Shown: piece by piece, positions 1-6,643 of the stretch
How the letters are laid out: every line of letters begins with the position of its first letter
Numbering within the stretch: the first letter of the stretch is position 1
NCBI GenBank assembly: GCA_964422615.1
Contig: CAYRBJ010000041.1
Coordinates: 1 to 13,401 of the forward strand
From: DATLWN01 sp964422615
GTDB taxonomy: Bacteria; Pseudomonadota; Zetaproteobacteria; Mariprofundales; Mariprofundaceae
Length of the DNA stretch: 13,401 nucleotides
Direction of reading: 5' to 3'
Notes under the pieces: model-generated
What the model saw: the letters and a program-made list of their open reading frames with translations, nothing else
What the model was told of the DNA's origin: nothing
The model's database searches: none
Made by a program: the position numbers and the translations under genes

Positions 1-771
1 ACGTATCCGCTGCTGCGCCACTTCATGACGCCGCTGACGGTGACGGCGGGCAACGTCAGCAAGACCTATGACGGCACGGCGTATGCCGGCGGGCTTTCCA
101 GCCCGAGCTATTCGGTGTCCGGCGCGGCCAGTTCGGGGCATCTGCTGGGCCTGGCGACGCCGTACAGCGGCGACGTGAATGTGGGCAGCTATAGCCCCGG
201 CCTGTATTCCGACCAGCATGGCTACATCATCGGCTATACCGGCGGCACGCTGACGATCAATCCGGCGCAGCTGAGATACACGGCCACCGCCCAGACGGCA
301 TTCAAGGGCCTGCCGATCCCGGCGGTGGGCGGCAGCATCACCGGCCTCGGTGCCGGGGATACGCTGGCCGGCATTACCACGGGCACGCTGGCCTGGTCCA
401 CGCCGGCCACGGCATCGAGCGGGTTCGGCCGTTACGCCATCGACGGTTCCGGCCTGACGGTGACCGGCGGCAATTATCTGTCGACGATCCTGCAGGCGGC
501 CGGCAATGCCACGGCGCTGACCATCGCCCCGGGCACGGCGCCGCAGGATGTGGTGAACGTGCGCGCCAACGACCAGGCACTGTTTCCCGGCGGCCTTCAG
601 GGTCAGCCGAACCAGGGCCCGAACGTCCCCGCCTCCGGGCAGCCGGGCGCGGGGCATGCGCAGAACGTGGTGATCCAGGGCGGCCAGGGCCAGCAGACGA
701 CGCATGCGGATACGCCGAATCTGGACGTGCAGGGCGACGGCGTGTTCCTGCCGCCGGAATCGCTTTATTGA
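1..771 (+). CDS. C-terminal part of a filamentous-haemagglutinin-like TpsA exoprotein with YDG/MBG repeats (5' partial)
   Basis: The reading frame is open from the first base, so this is the last 256 residues of a longer protein. The ATG at 25 is internal and has no ribosome site. Two repeat modules are visible. The first (about codons 10-87) begins LTVTAGNVSKTYDGTAYAGG, the signature of YDG modules, and closes with GGTLTINPAQ. The second (about 88-188) is an MBG-type module with ITGLGAGDTLAG, TGTLAWSTPAT and a final ALTIAP. Both are common in large adhesins secreted by the two-partner route. The last ~70 residues are a Gly/Gln/Pro/Asn-rich low-complexity tail ending in ESLY. The TPS secretion domain, which would be N-terminal, lies outside the window. 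The next gene encodes the matching TpsB transporter, 57 bases downstream. An adhesin or surface-structure role is inferred from the family and the pairing; the ligand is unknown. Confidence 0.85.
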   Translation, partial: TYPLLRHFMTPLTVTAGNVSKTYDGTAYAGGLSSPSYSVSGAASSGHLLGLATPYSGDVNVGSYSPGLYSDQHGYIIGYTGGTLTINPAQLRYTATAQTAFKGLPIPAVGGSITGLGAGDTLAGITTGTLAWSTPATASSGFGRYAIDGSGLTVTGGNYLSTILQAAGNATALTIAPGTAPQDVVNVRANDQALFPGGLQGQPNQGPNVPASGQPGAGHAQNVVIQGGQGQQTTHADTPNLDVQGDGVFLPPESLY

Positions 772-810
772 TTTATTCCTCCATCGCCAGGCGGAATGAT
801 GGACGCTGAG

Positions 811-820
811 AGAGGGAAGG
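811..820 (+). promoter_or_regulatory. Ribosome binding site of the TpsB gene
   Basis: The purine-rich AGAGGGAAGG lies 8 bases before the ATG at 829. It supports that start for the transporter, whose signal peptide begins shortly after it. Confidence 0.6.
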
Positions 821-828
821 ACTGAAGC

Positions 829-2517
829 ATGCACGAATCCCGACATCCTCGTTTCGGGGCAGGACGCGCCTCTGCCTACGCTGTGCTTGTGGCGCTGACG
901 CTGGCGCCGGTGGCGGCCCATGCGGCGACGCCGGGTGCGGGCAATCTCTTGCAGCAGACACAGCCGAAACCGGCGCCGCAACCCTCGCACACGCATACGG
1001 GGCTTCGCATCGAGCGGCCCAGGCAGGGGGTGTCGTCCTCCAAGGTGACGTTCGCGGTGAAGCGGATCCACATCACCGGCAATACGCTGTTTTCGACGTC
1101 CACCCTGCACGCGCTGGTGGCTGAAGGTGAGGGCAAGCGCCTGACGCTCGGCGATCTGGAGAAGATGGCCGGCAAGATCACCGACTACTACCACGCGCAC
1201 GGCTATGCGCTCAGCCGGGCGGTGATCCCGGTGCAGACGGTCAGGGATGGCGTCATCCACTTCGAGGTCATCGAGGCGCATTACGGCAAGATCAATCTGA
1301 ACAACCACAGCCGGGTGCCGGATCGCCTTCTGGCCTCGACGCTGGCGCCGTTACAAAGTGGCCAGGTGATCAATGATGCGGCCCTGAACCGGGCGCTGCT
1401 GCTGCTCTCCGATATCCCGGGCCTGAACCCGAACGCCGCCCTGAGTCCGGGCGCCACGGTGGGCACCTCGGATCTGAACGTCGACGCGCAGCCCAAGCCC
1501 ATGGTCACGGGCAACATCAGTGCCGATAACTACGGCAACCAGTACACGGGCCGCGGGCGCATCGGCGCGGGGGTAACCATCAACGATCCGCTGCACCTGG
1601 GCGATGCGCTGAATCTGAACTTCATGACGGCCGGGCATGGCCTGGATTACGGGCGCGCGGCCTACGACGTGGTGGTGAACGGTTCGGGCACGCAGCTGGG
1701 GGCATCCTACTCGGCACTGCGCTACATCCTGGGCGGCTCGCTGTCCAACCTTCGCGGCTACGGCACGGCGAACGTGGCCAGCGCCTGGGTGCGTCAGCCC
1801 TTGATCCGCAGCCTGAAGCTGAACCTGTACGTGAAGGCGCAGTACAACCGCAAGCGCCTGCGCGACCATATCGACGCCTCGAATCTCCGCACCGACCGTC
1901 ACCTGAACGACGGTCGGTTCAGTGTCTCGGGTGATGTGCGCGATGATGTGCTGGGCACGAACGCGGTGAGCACGTGGAACGTGAGCTGGAGTACGGGGCA
2001 TTTGGCCTTCGACGATCCGACGGCGGCCGCGGCCGACGCGGCGACGGCGAACACGGCCGGCCAGTTCTCGAAATGGAACGCGGCACTGGTGCGGCTGCAG
2101 AGCATCGATGCGCGCGACTCGCTCTATCTTTCGGTCTCGGGTCAGTGGACGTCGAAGAACCTGGACTCGGTGGAGAAGCTGGTGGTCGGCGGCCCTTACG
2201 GGCTTCGCGGCTACGACATGGGCGTGCTGTCGGCGGACATCGGCTATCTGGGCACGGTGGAGCTGAGGCACCGCTTCACCGCGCGGGTGCAGGGCAAGGC
2301 CTTCATCGACGGCCAGCATGTGAGCGTGAACCGCAGGCCCTGGTCGGCGGGCGCGAACGCGTACACGCTGGGCGATGCGGGCATCGGCCTGGACGTGAGC
2401 GCGCCGCATCGCTGGCAGCTGACGGCCTATCTGGCCAGGCCCGTGGGCGTGGTGCCGGTCGGCCTTTCCAACCGCAACACCACCCGCGGATGGGTACAGC
2501 TCAGCAAGATGTTCTGA
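829..2517 (+). CDS. TpsB/ShlB/FhaC-family two-partner secretion outer-membrane transporter
   Basis: A 562-residue protein, the usual size for FhaC/ShlB/HecB transporters, which move one partner exoprotein (TpsA) from periplasm to cell surface. A Sec signal peptide is visible (hydrophobic stretch about 15-32, likely cut after AHA at 32), followed by a Gln/Pro/His-rich linker. The first POTRA domain covers about 73-150 (FAVKRIHITGNTLFSTSTL, then a YYHAHGY segment). A second spans about 152-220. The rest alternates short polar and hydrophobic stretches like a 16-strand beta barrel. The conserved loop-6 motif is seen as GGPYGLRGY (454-462), with Arg460 in the (V/L)RGY tetrad. The chain ends in Phe, as outer-membrane barrels usually do. 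The preceding gene encodes a YDG/MBG exoprotein, its likely substrate, so the order is A then B, with a modifying-enzyme candidate third. Confidence 0.95.
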   Translation: MHESRHPRFGAGRASAYAVLVALTLAPVAAHAATPGAGNLLQQTQPKPAPQPSHTHTGLRIERPRQGVSSSKVTFAVKRIHITGNTLFSTSTLHALVAEGEGKRLTLGDLEKMAGKITDYYHAHGYALSRAVIPVQTVRDGVIHFEVIEAHYGKINLNNHSRVPDRLLASTLAPLQSGQVINDAALNRALLLLSDIPGLNPNAALSPGATVGTSDLNVDAQPKPMVTGNISADNYGNQYTGRGRIGAGVTINDPLHLGDALNLNFMTAGHGLDYGRAAYDVVVNGSGTQLGASYSALRYILGGSLSNLRGYGTANVASAWVRQPLIRSLKLNLYVKAQYNRKRLRDHIDASNLRTDRHLNDGRFSVSGDVRDDVLGTNAVSTWNVSWSTGHLAFDDPTAAAADAATANTAGQFSKWNAALVRLQSIDARDSLYLSVSGQWTSKNLDSVEKLVVGGPYGLRGYDMGVLSADIGYLGTVELRHRFTARVQGKAFIDGQHVSVNRRPWSAGANAYTLGDAGIGLDVSAPHRWQLTAYLARPVGVVPVGLSNRNTTRGWVQLSKMF

Positions 2518-2542
2518 GCGATTTCGGGTAGCGTTTGGTGCC

Positions 2543-3643
2543 ATGAACTACGACATCCAGCTGCGCTTTTCCCCCTCCCAGGCCTTCGTCGGCATCCTGG
2601 CCGAGCTCAACGAGCAGTACTCCGACTGGACGGACGGCAGCTATGACTGGGCCAACCAGACGGTCGACTTCCTGCATGCCGAGGCGCCGCTACCGCAGTT
2701 CGACGAGGCGCTGTTCAAGACACCGCTGAGCCAGCGGGCGATCAACGATGTGCTGCATATCGCCATCGCTGTGCTCTCCGGCGATTTCCCGCGGGTTCGC
2801 GACTATCTGAAACACGTGCACTTCGCCTTCGTCATCGGCTATCCGAGGAGCGGCGGCAGCTACCTGACCAAGGAGCTGCTGCGCACCATCGGCTTCGACC
2901 ATACCCGCGTGTCCGAGGCGCTGGCCCACGACGGATTCCCGGAACTGCGCGACACCTGGTACGACTGGGTGGGGCAGCGGCCGTACTTCCATCTGCAGGA
3001 GGCAGTCTTCCAGGTGGCGGAGTTTCTGGTCATCTCGAACCTGTACTACCAGATCAAGAGCAAGCGCCAGGACGACGGCATCTGGCTGGTGCCGAAGAAG
3101 ATGCACAAGATCGTGCACTGGGGCGGCAGCTTCAAGATGCTGCTGGGCCAGGGGCATGCCGATTACCTGGTGACGCTGCGTCACCCACTGCCGGCGGCGA
3201 TCTCGATCAGCGAAAAGAGCGGCGGCCTCCCTGCGGACGGGTTGTTCCCGGTGAAGGCCACGCGCAGCGCCATCGAGCACTGGATCATCAACGATCTGAT
3301 GCATTTGGGCGTCGGCCTCGGGGAGCTGGCGCGGATGCACTACTTCGAGGCGGTGTTCATGAGCTGGTCGCAGTTCCACATCCGCATGGCGAGCTCGGGT
3401 CTGTTCCTGGGCGATCGCGACGAGATCCGCCTGATCCCGTACGGCCAGCAGAGCCAGGAGGGCGTGGTCGGGGAGTTTCGGCAGCGCTACGGCGATCCCG
3501 AGGCAGCACCGGAGCCGTTCCTGATCCACGACAAGGCACAGCAGCATGCGGACTGGATCGAACGCGGCGATGCGGCCCAGGCCGCCGTGACCTCGGCCTG
3601 GTCGGCGCTCGGTCTCACTTTCCCCGAGCTTTCACTGGACTGA
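2543..3643 (+). CDS. Sulfotransferase-like protein following the two-partner secretion pair
   Basis: A 366-residue protein without signal peptide or membrane segment, so probably cytoplasmic. Two motifs of PAPS-dependent sulfotransferases are visible. The 5'-phosphosulfate loop is FVIGYPRSGGSYL (96-108), matching the family pattern hydrophobic-x-K/R-S-G-(G/T). The 3'-phosphate site is YLVTLRHPLPAAISIS (208-223), with Arg213 and Ser221 eight residues apart as in characterised sulfotransferases. About 90 residues precede the first motif, longer than in small sulfotransferases, and I do not recognise that region. The catalytic base is uncertain; His residues at 188 and 192 are candidates. The gene begins 25 bases after the TpsB stop with a weak ribosome site, suggesting co-expression. 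The acceptor is unknown: it could be tyrosine of the exoprotein, a glycan or a small molecule. Sulfotransferase fold is likely; the substrate link is inference. Confidence 0.72.
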   Translation: MNYDIQLRFSPSQAFVGILAELNEQYSDWTDGSYDWANQTVDFLHAEAPLPQFDEALFKTPLSQRAINDVLHIAIAVLSGDFPRVRDYLKHVHFAFVIGYPRSGGSYLTKELLRTIGFDHTRVSEALAHDGFPELRDTWYDWVGQRPYFHLQEAVFQVAEFLVISNLYYQIKSKRQDDGIWLVPKKMHKIVHWGGSFKMLLGQGHADYLVTLRHPLPAAISISEKSGGLPADGLFPVKATRSAIEHWIINDLMHLGVGLGELARMHYFEAVFMSWSQFHIRMASSGLFLGDRDEIRLIPYGQQSQEGVVGEFRQRYGDPEAAPEPFLIHDKAQQHADWIERGDAAQAAVTSAWSALGLTFPELSLD

Positions 3644-3682
3644 CGTCGTTCCACCCGGCATGCCATGTGATAGCTTGGGCGC

Positions 3683-4501
3683 ATGCGCTTGTTGAGACTG
3701 ATTCCGGAGCCATCGCAGGACATCCCGCTGGAAGGCACGTATCTGGGGCTGGAGCTACACCGGCAGGCCGGGGCCGGCGATATCCTGATCTATGCCAACT
3801 ACATCGCCAGCGTCGACGGGCGCATCGCCCTGCGCGATCCTGTCAGCGGAGAATTCACCGTACCGGCGGCGATCGCCAACGACCGCGACTGGCGGCTGTA
3901 CCAGGAACTGGCGGCGCAGGCCGACGTCATGATCGTCTCGGCCCGCTACATGCGCCAGCTGGCGGCGGGCACGGCCCAGGATCTGCTGCCGGTGGGACAG
4001 GGTTCCGCCTACCAGGATTTGAGGGACTGGCGGGCGGCCGAGGGCCTGGCCCCGCAGCCGGATGTGGTGATCGTCAGCCAGAGCCTCGATATCCCCGTTC
4101 CGGCCCTGGCACGGTTCACGGACCGCCGGATCATCGTCGCCACCAGCGAGGATGCCGAGGCATCGGCGGTTGACGCCTTGCGGCAGCAGGGCATCGAGGT
4201 GGTGACGGCGGGGCGGCAGCGGGTCGAGGGCATGGCGCTGAGACAGGCGCTGGCGGCACGGGGCTACCGCAGCGCCTACATGATCGCCGGGCCGGCGGTG
4301 CACCGCATGCTGCTGGCCGATGGCGCCATCGACCGGCTGTTCCTGACCACGCGCCACCGCCTGCTGGGCGGAAAGGATTTCAGCACCATCGTCGGGGATG
4401 AGCTGCCGGCTCCGATACGGTTGACGCTCAATGCGATGTATCTGGACGTCGAGGGCGGCCAGCACTTCGCCGATTACCGCCTCGGGGAAGCGCTTGCCTG
4501 A
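3683..4501 (+). CDS. Stand-alone RibD C-terminal-domain (dihydrofolate-reductase-like) NADPH reductase
   Basis: A 272-residue protein matching the RibD C-terminal/DHFR-like reductase fold. In riboflavin synthesis this domain reduces the ribosyl side chain of a pyrimidine intermediate with NADPH. Visible signatures are YANYIASVDGRIA (38-49), the strand and helix that open the fold; VMIVSARYMRQL (82-93); and near the end YMIAGPAVHRMLLADGAIDR (199-218), then RHRLLGG (224-230), corresponding to the GGxxLxxxLL...D and PxLLGG segments. The N-terminal cytidine/deoxycytidylate deaminase domain of bifunctional RibD is absent. It may therefore be a separate reductase with another substrate, as in many unassigned RibD_C proteins. 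It starts 39 bases after the sulfotransferase-like gene. Its stop codon probably overlaps the start of the cupin gene, suggesting translational coupling. The fold is confident; the reaction is not. Confidence 0.82.
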   Translation: MRLLRLIPEPSQDIPLEGTYLGLELHRQAGAGDILIYANYIASVDGRIALRDPVSGEFTVPAAIANDRDWRLYQELAAQADVMIVSARYMRQLAAGTAQDLLPVGQGSAYQDLRDWRAAEGLAPQPDVVIVSQSLDIPVPALARFTDRRIIVATSEDAEASAVDALRQQGIEVVTAGRQRVEGMALRQALAARGYRSAYMIAGPAVHRMLLADGAIDRLFLTTRHRLLGGKDFSTIVGDELPAPIRLTLNAMYLDVEGGQHFADYRLGEALA

Positions 4502-5027
4502 ATCCTCCGCCGCGGCGCGCTGGATCCGCGAACTTCGGCTTGCGCCGCATCCGGAGGGTGGCTGGTACCGTGAAACCTACCGCGCCGGGGATCAATTTCC
4601 CGGGGCGCCTGGGGCCGGCTTTCCGGCCGGCAGGAGCCTGTGCACGGCGATCTATTTCCTGCTTGAGCATGGCAATTTCTCGGCCTTCCACCGCATTCGC
4701 TCCGATGAGCTGTGGCACCACTACGACGGTGACGGCGCGGATGTGCATGTCATCGGGCCGGATGGCGATGATCGGCGGCTTGCGCTCGGTCGCGGGGCTG
4801 GGCGGCAACCGCAGGCGGTGGTGCCGGCCGGTTGCTGGTTCGCCGCCGAGGTGGCCGAAGGCGGCAAGTTCTCGCTGCTCGGCTGCACCGTGGCCCCCGG
4901 TTTCGATTTCGCCGATTTCGAACTGGCCGACGGCATTGAACTCGCCGCCGTCCATGCGCAGCATGCGCCCCTGATCCGCCGCCTGACCCGGTCCGGCGAT
5001 GCGGGGAACAATCAAGGAGGACGATAA
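4494..5027 (+). CDS. Cupin family (DUF985/Cupin_5) protein
   Basis: A DUF985-type cupin, a small beta-barrel family with no firmly established biochemical role that contains some sugar-epimerase-like members. Signatures are PHPEGGWYRETY (18-29), TAIYFLLE (51-58), FSAFHRIRSDELWHHYDGD (62-80) and an AGCWFAAE segment further on. The frame is open back to an ATG at 4431, but its first 21 codons lie inside the preceding reductase gene and do not resemble the family. I therefore prefer TTG at 4494, just downstream of GGGGAAG (4484-4490), giving 177 residues and an 8-base overlap with the upstream stop. The DUF985 motif begins about 18 residues later, as usual. The stop is followed immediately by the ATG of the cyclophilin gene. 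The family assignment is firm; the TTG start is a reasoned choice. Confidence 0.82.
   Translation: MPESSAAARWIRELRLAPHPEGGWYRETYRAGDQFPGAPGAGFPAGRSLCTAIYFLLEHGNFSAFHRIRSDELWHHYDGDGADVHVIGPDGDDRRLALGRGAGRQPQAVVPAGCWFAAEVAEGGKFSLLGCTVAPGFDFADFELADGIELAAVHAQHAPLIRRLTRSGDAGNNQGGR
5014..5020 (+). promoter_or_regulatory. Strong Shine-Dalgarno site for the cyclophilin gene
   Basis: AAGGAGG, a near-perfect anti-16S match, lies 7 bases before the ATG at 5028, within the last codons of the cupin gene. It fixes the cyclophilin start and implies the two genes share a transcript. Confidence 0.8.
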
Positions 5028-5600
5028 ATGCGATACCGTTTCTGGGCTGCACTGCTGGCCTGCATGATGCTTTCCACACCGGCGATGGCCGCCGGCAAGG
5101 CCACGGTGGTGCGCCTTTCCACCAGTATGGGTGATATCGACATCACGCTGGATGCACACAAGGCCCCGGCAACGGTGGCCAATTTCCTGCGCTACGTGAA
5201 GGAGGGCTTCTACAACGGTACGATCTTCCACCGCGTGATCCCGGGCTTCATGATCCAGGGCGGCGGCTTCACGGCCAATATGCGGCAAAAGCCGACGGAT
5301 CTGCCGATCGCCAACGAGGCGGACAACGGCCTGACCAACGTTGAAGGTGCGGTGGCCATGGCGCGCACCTCCGATCCGAATTCGGCCACCGCGCAGTTCT
5401 TCATCAACACCGTGGACAACAGCTTCCTGAACTTCCGCTCCAAGACGCCATCGGGCTGGGGCTATGCCGTGTTCGGCCACGTGACCAGGGGCATGGACGT
5501 GGTGCACCGCATCGAGCATGTCGCCACCGGGAACGAGGGCGGCATGCGCAACGTGCCGCTGAAACCGGTGGTCATCAAAAGCGCCAAGGTCGTCAACTAG
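5028..5600 (+). CDS. Exported cyclophilin-type peptidyl-prolyl cis-trans isomerase
   Basis: A 190-residue cyclophilin that would catalyse cis-trans isomerisation of Xaa-Pro bonds. The first 22 residues form a Sec signal peptide (hydrophobic core about 6-20, cleavage near AMA-A), placing the enzyme in the periplasm like PpiA, whereas PpiB is cytoplasmic. Core motifs are present: NFLRYVKEGFYNGTIFHRV (52-70) with the catalytic Arg69, IPGFMIQGG (71-79), GAVAMART (107-114) with NSATAQFFIN (118-127), and GYAVFGHV (145-152). The usual substrate-pocket residues are therefore in place. It is the third gene of a close-packed run, its ATG directly abutting the TAA of the cupin gene. A role in folding envelope or secreted proteins is expected from the family. 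The choice between ppiA and ppiB as a name cannot be settled here. Confidence 0.93.
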   Translation: MRYRFWAALLACMMLSTPAMAAGKATVVRLSTSMGDIDITLDAHKAPATVANFLRYVKEGFYNGTIFHRVIPGFMIQGGGFTANMRQKPTDLPIANEADNGLTNVEGAVAMARTSDPNSATAQFFINTVDNSFLNFRSKTPSGWGYAVFGHVTRGMDVVHRIEHVATGNEGGMRNVPLKPVVIKSAKVVN

Positions 5601-5619
5601 GGCGCAGGCCTCCATGCGG

Positions 5620-5637
5620 CCGGCACTTCGCCGGTTT
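5620..5637 (+). terminator. Possible weak terminator or spacer hairpin after the cyclophilin gene
   Basis: CCGGC (5620-5624) pairs with GCCGG (5630-5634) around a 5-base loop, and three T residues follow. Two further G-T pairs could lengthen the stem. It begins 20 bases after the cyclophilin stop and just before the next gene. The T run is short, so at most it lowers read-through. Confidence 0.35.
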
Positions 5638-5657
5638 CGCATCGGCAAGGGGAGATG

Positions 5658-6005
5658 ATGGACATCGACATCTACGGCATCGGCAACTGCGACACCATGA
5701 AAAGGGCGCGCGCCTGGCTTTCCGCCCAGGGCCTGGATTACCGCTTTCACGACTACAGGAAGCAGGGCGTGGATGGCGATCTCTTGGCTCATTGGTGCGA
5801 TGCGGCCGGCTGGCAGTCGCTGCTGAACCGGAAGGGCACGACCTGGCGTAGCTTGCCCGAGGCCGACAGGGCCGATGTGGACCGCAGCCGGGCCATGGCG
5901 CTGATGATGGCGCATCCCTCGCTGATCAAGCGGCCGGTGCTGATGGTGGGCGAGGCGATCGAGGTCGGCTTCTCCGAGGATCGCTACCGGGCACTGTTCG
6001 CATGA
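5658..6005 (+). CDS. ArsC-like protein of the Spx/MgsR/YffB family
   Basis: A 115-residue thioredoxin-fold protein of the ArsC/Spx superfamily, closest by motif to YffB-type proteins. Visible features are IYGIGNCDTMKRARAWL near the N-terminus with one active-site-like Cys, then DYRFHDYRKQG, LLNRKGTTWRSLPE, and AHPSLIKRPVLMVG with the conserved Lys-Arg-Pro segment. There is one N-terminal Cys in an NCDT context and no Spx-style CxxC pair. Two ATG codons are adjacent (5655 and 5658). AAGGGGAG (5647-5654) directly abuts the first, so the second is preferred on spacing. The stop overlaps the next start (ATGA at 6002-6005), so the hydrolase is probably translationally coupled. Arsenate reduction should not be assumed, since most YffB-like proteins have no proven arsenate role. 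Confidence 0.88.
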   Translation: MDIDIYGIGNCDTMKRARAWLSAQGLDYRFHDYRKQGVDGDLLAHWCDAAGWQSLLNRKGTTWRSLPEADRADVDRSRAMALMMAHPSLIKRPVLMVGEAIEVGFSEDRYRALFA

Positions 6006-6628
6006 GCTCGCATCACCACGAACGGCTGTTCATCCCGGGCCCGGTCGGGCGGCTGCAGGCCTTGTACCAGCCGGGGGATGGTGCCGCCGTCGCCGTCTGC
6101 CATCCGCATCCACAGTTCGGCGGCACCATGCGCAACAAGGTCGTGTACTGGATGGCACGCGCCTTCGAGGATCTCGGCTGCGCCGTCGTGCGCTTCAATT
6201 TCCGCGGCGTGGAGCATAGCGAGGGCCGCTTCGACGATGGTGTTGGGGAGGCCGAGGATGCACGGGCGGTGCTGGACTGGCTGCACGAGCGGCATCCGGG
6301 CCAGCCCTTGTGGGTGGCCGGCTTCTCCTTCGGTTGTTATGCCGGGCTGCAGGCGGGGAGAAACGATGCGCGCGTGCAGCGCATGTTCGCGGTGGCGCCA
6401 GCTGTCAACCACTGGTCCTTCGATTTCATGACGGGGGACACGCGACCGCTGACGGTGGTGCAGGGGCGCGCCGACGAGATCGTGCCCTTCGCCGAGGTGG
6501 CGACATGGGTCGAGGCTCTGGAGCAGGCGGATTTCCATGCCATCGCCGAAGCCGGGCATTTCTTTCCTCAGCACATGGATACGATGGCCCGCAGTCTGGT
6601 CAGCGGGGTGGTCGGCGCCTCTTTCTGA
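6002..6628 (+). CDS. Small alpha/beta-hydrolase (dienelactone-hydrolase-like/YpfH type)
   Basis: A 208-residue alpha/beta-hydrolase fold protein with a visible catalytic triad: the nucleophile Ser109 in VAGFSFGCYAG (nucleophile elbow G-F-S-F-G, 107-111), an acid at Asp158 in VQGRADEIVP, and His186 in AEAGHFFPQH. The N-terminal segment VCHPHPQFGGTMRNKVV (32-48) is characteristic of a widespread bacterial family of small hydrolases and helps form the oxyanion-hole side. RFNFRGVEHSEG (64-75) is also conserved in that family. It lacks a signal peptide, so it is probably cytoplasmic. The substrate is unknown; esters or thioesters are typical of the fold. The ATG overlaps the stop of the ArsC-like gene. 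Its stop lies 15 bases from the end of the convergent nuclease gene. Confidence 0.88.
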   Translation: MSSHHHERLFIPGPVGRLQALYQPGDGAAVAVCHPHPQFGGTMRNKVVYWMARAFEDLGCAVVRFNFRGVEHSEGRFDDGVGEAEDARAVLDWLHERHPGQPLWVAGFSFGCYAGLQAGRNDARVQRMFAVAPAVNHWSFDFMTGDTRPLTVVQGRADEIVPFAEVATWVEALEQADFHAIAEAGHFFPQHMDTMARSLVSGVVGASF

Positions 6629-6643
6629 CCGGCGGCAGCCCGC

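Noticed and set aside
25..27. ATG as the start of the exoprotein gene
   Set aside because: The frame is open to the left edge, no ribosome site precedes it, and the repeat modules show this is the end of a longer protein.
1351..2544. Long minus-strand open frame (about 397 codons) opposite TpsB
   Set aside because: The TpsB frame carries signal peptide, POTRA domains and the LRGY motif, while the opposite frame is low-complexity Arg/His/Gln-rich.
4428..5915. Long open frame on the minus strand (about 495 codons) across the cupin, cyclophilin and ArsC-like genes
   Set aside because: It is antisense to three recognisable genes, its predicted product is His/Arg/Gly-rich and resembles no family. 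Such frames arise readily in GC-rich DNA.
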